Positions 63,315-64,000 of a stretch of DNA of 64,000 nucleotides are shown in pieces. The position numbers and the translations under genes are program-made. Numbering within the stretch: the stretch's first letter is position 1; every line of letters starts with the position of its first letter. The notes beneath the pieces were generated by a model, which saw only the letters and a list, made by a program, of their open reading frames with translations, was not told where the DNA came from and did not search any database. Source of the stretch: Bacillota bacterium (GTDB taxonomy: Bacteria > Bacillota > Clostridia > Acetivibrionales > DSM-1351); the NCBI GenBank assembly GCA_023398105.1, contig JAEWST010000027.1, forward strand, positions 1 to 64,000, read 5' to 3'.

Positions 63315-63365
63315 TTTTTTCGTTAGCAAACCATTGATAAGTTTGAACATCTATAGACTGAGTTA
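63315..63365 (+). repeat. Partial copy of the imperfect-palindrome repeat family
   Basis: CAAACCATTGATAAGTTTGAA followed by CTATAGACTGAGTTA matches the ATTGATAAGTTT core of the copies at 6195-6257 and 15001-15060. Confidence 0.5.
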
Positions 63366-63425
63366 TATTAAGTGGGTTAACAATGGTTGATAGAATTTCC
63401 AAACCATATTAACAGCCTATAATAT

Positions 63426-63474
63426 AAAAACAGGCAATCTCAAGCCGAATTTCAAGCCAAAATTGTCTGTTTTA
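63426..63474 (-). terminator. Terminator after the SEC-C gene
   Basis: On the minus strand AAAACAGACAAT and ATTGCCTGTTTT pair (one G-T) around a 23-nt loop, and TTTATATT follows. Inside the loop GGCTTGA occurs twice (GGCTTGAAATTCGGCTTGAG). Confidence 0.75.
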
Positions 63475-63651
63475 TTATCTGATAATTCATTTTTTTAACT
63501 AGGAAATTTTAAAAACTGATATTTTTTTACCAATTCAATTACTATCTGCTATAAATCCGATGCTATCAACTCAAATCAAACTGCATTAAAAGTATAACTC
63601 TCCTAAAACCCGATAGCTTTTTGGAGCGATAGCTTTGAATTGTAATTGACT

Positions 63652-64000
63652 TTAGTTACCGCAGCATTTCTTGTACTTTTTGCCGCTGCCACATGGACAT
63701 GGTTCATTTCTTCCAACCTTATTGCTAACTGCCATTTTTGATACTCTGAATTCTTTAGTAATGCCTTTTCTTTCATCCTCTGTAAGAATATTGTCCCACT
63801 CAGTTAAATTGTAAAGCCAATCAGCTTTTGCTTCTAGCATATTAAAATACAGCTTCTCATAATCTATTTCAATAGATAGCTCTGTAGTCTCCTCTAAATT
63901 CTCCAGGTCAAGCTCTTCTACCAAGCTAGTATTCATTCCATCCAAAAAACCTGTAAATGTAACTCTATCCATATTAAAAGAACTTGCAAGTTCTGAAAGT
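63652..64000 (-). CDS. SEC-C motif protein, 5' end outside the window
   Basis: At least 115 residues, frame open to the window edge; the ATG at 63972 has no ribosome binding site and the preceding codons (LSELASSFN) continue the reading frame, so the true start lies beyond the window. The C-terminus ends with the zinc-binding SEC-C motif GRNEPCPCGSGKKYKKCCG. The part before it matches the SEC-C/DUF family of unknown function found in clostridia (FTGFLDGMNTSL). SEC-C units bind zinc and often partner with SecA-type or other proteins. Confidence 0.8.
   Translation of the reverse strand, partial: LSELASSFNMDRVTFTGFLDGMNTSLVEELDLENLEETTELSIEIDYEKLYFNMLEAKADWLYNLTEWDNILTEDERKGITKEFRVSKMAVSNKVGRNEPCPCGSGKKYKKCCGN

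Noticed and set aside
1..64000. tRNA, rRNA, CRISPR arrays or intact insertion sequences
   Set aside because: No T-arm-like GGTTCGAATCC segments, no regularly spaced direct repeats and no transposase or integrase frame were seen on reading both strands; a tRNAscan-SE or CRISPR search could not be run.

Overview
The window is a low-GC chromosomal segment of an anaerobic, spore-forming Firmicute of clostridial type. Supporting signs are strong GGAGG ribosome binding sites, a T-box leader, a tandem glycine riboswitch, a spoIVFA-spoIVFB pair, the maf-radC-mreBCD-PBP2-minCDE block, an electron-bifurcating NfnAB pair, meso-diaminopimelate dehydrogenase and a copper-amine-oxidase-like stalk-domain protein. 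A mesophilic relative of the Ruminiclostridium/Acetivibrio group is a reasonable guess, but this is inference from gene content only. Nearly all genes lie on the minus strand. I see no rRNA, tRNA, CRISPR array, intact transposase or prophage.

Layout. 0.2-9 kb: a cysteine-desulfurase-like enzyme with an Asn/Gln-rich head; valS behind a valine-type T-box with a small membrane protein gene between them; then a PRC-barrel / small protein / AI-2E-family permease group. 9-15 kb: DUF1015 protein, aldo/keto reductase with ferredoxin-like tail, and a large exported SGNH hydrolase bracketed by ends of a dispersed repeat. 15-21 kb: a heterodimeric ABC exporter and a stalk-domain protein. 21-28 kb: amino acid metabolism, with a glycine riboswitch in front of a class V aminotransferase and serA, then a TrmB-type regulator, lysA and ddh. 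28-33 kb: MoxR / DUF58 / DUF4129 operon and two half-length TauE/SafE permeases. 33-41 kb: a second AI-2E-family permease, an exported protein, an orphan cytosine-5 methyltransferase, a flavodoxin, a lipoprotein and nfnAB. 41-52 kb: the sporulation pair spoIVFAB and the cell-shape/division operon from maf to an mgsA-like gene. 52-64 kb: mecA, a PRC-barrel gene with a TPR membrane protein gene, an isopropylmalate-dehydrogenase-family enzyme, lon, pyruvate kinase, citrate synthase and the end of a SEC-C protein.

The division block makes a working unit: MreB/C/D and PBP2 build the lateral wall, and MinC/D/E place the septum. SerA with the aminotransferase gives serine, the precursor of glycine, which explains the glycine riboswitch. 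LysA and Ddh share meso-diaminopimelate and may be controlled by the TrmB-like protein, whose promoter carries a perfect inverted repeat.

No clear new multi-gene defence or biosynthetic system is visible. The less ordinary material is in the non-coding DNA. A ~155-bp structured repeat occurs in two full and three partial copies, and one full copy sits between the promoter and the T-box of the valS leader. A second family of imperfect palindromes recurs in many intergenic gaps. Two tiny ORFs with strong ribosome binding sites lie just before genes with weak ones. Several proteins have altered catalytic residues: the MgsA-like protein, the SpoIVFA LytM domain and one ABC half-site.
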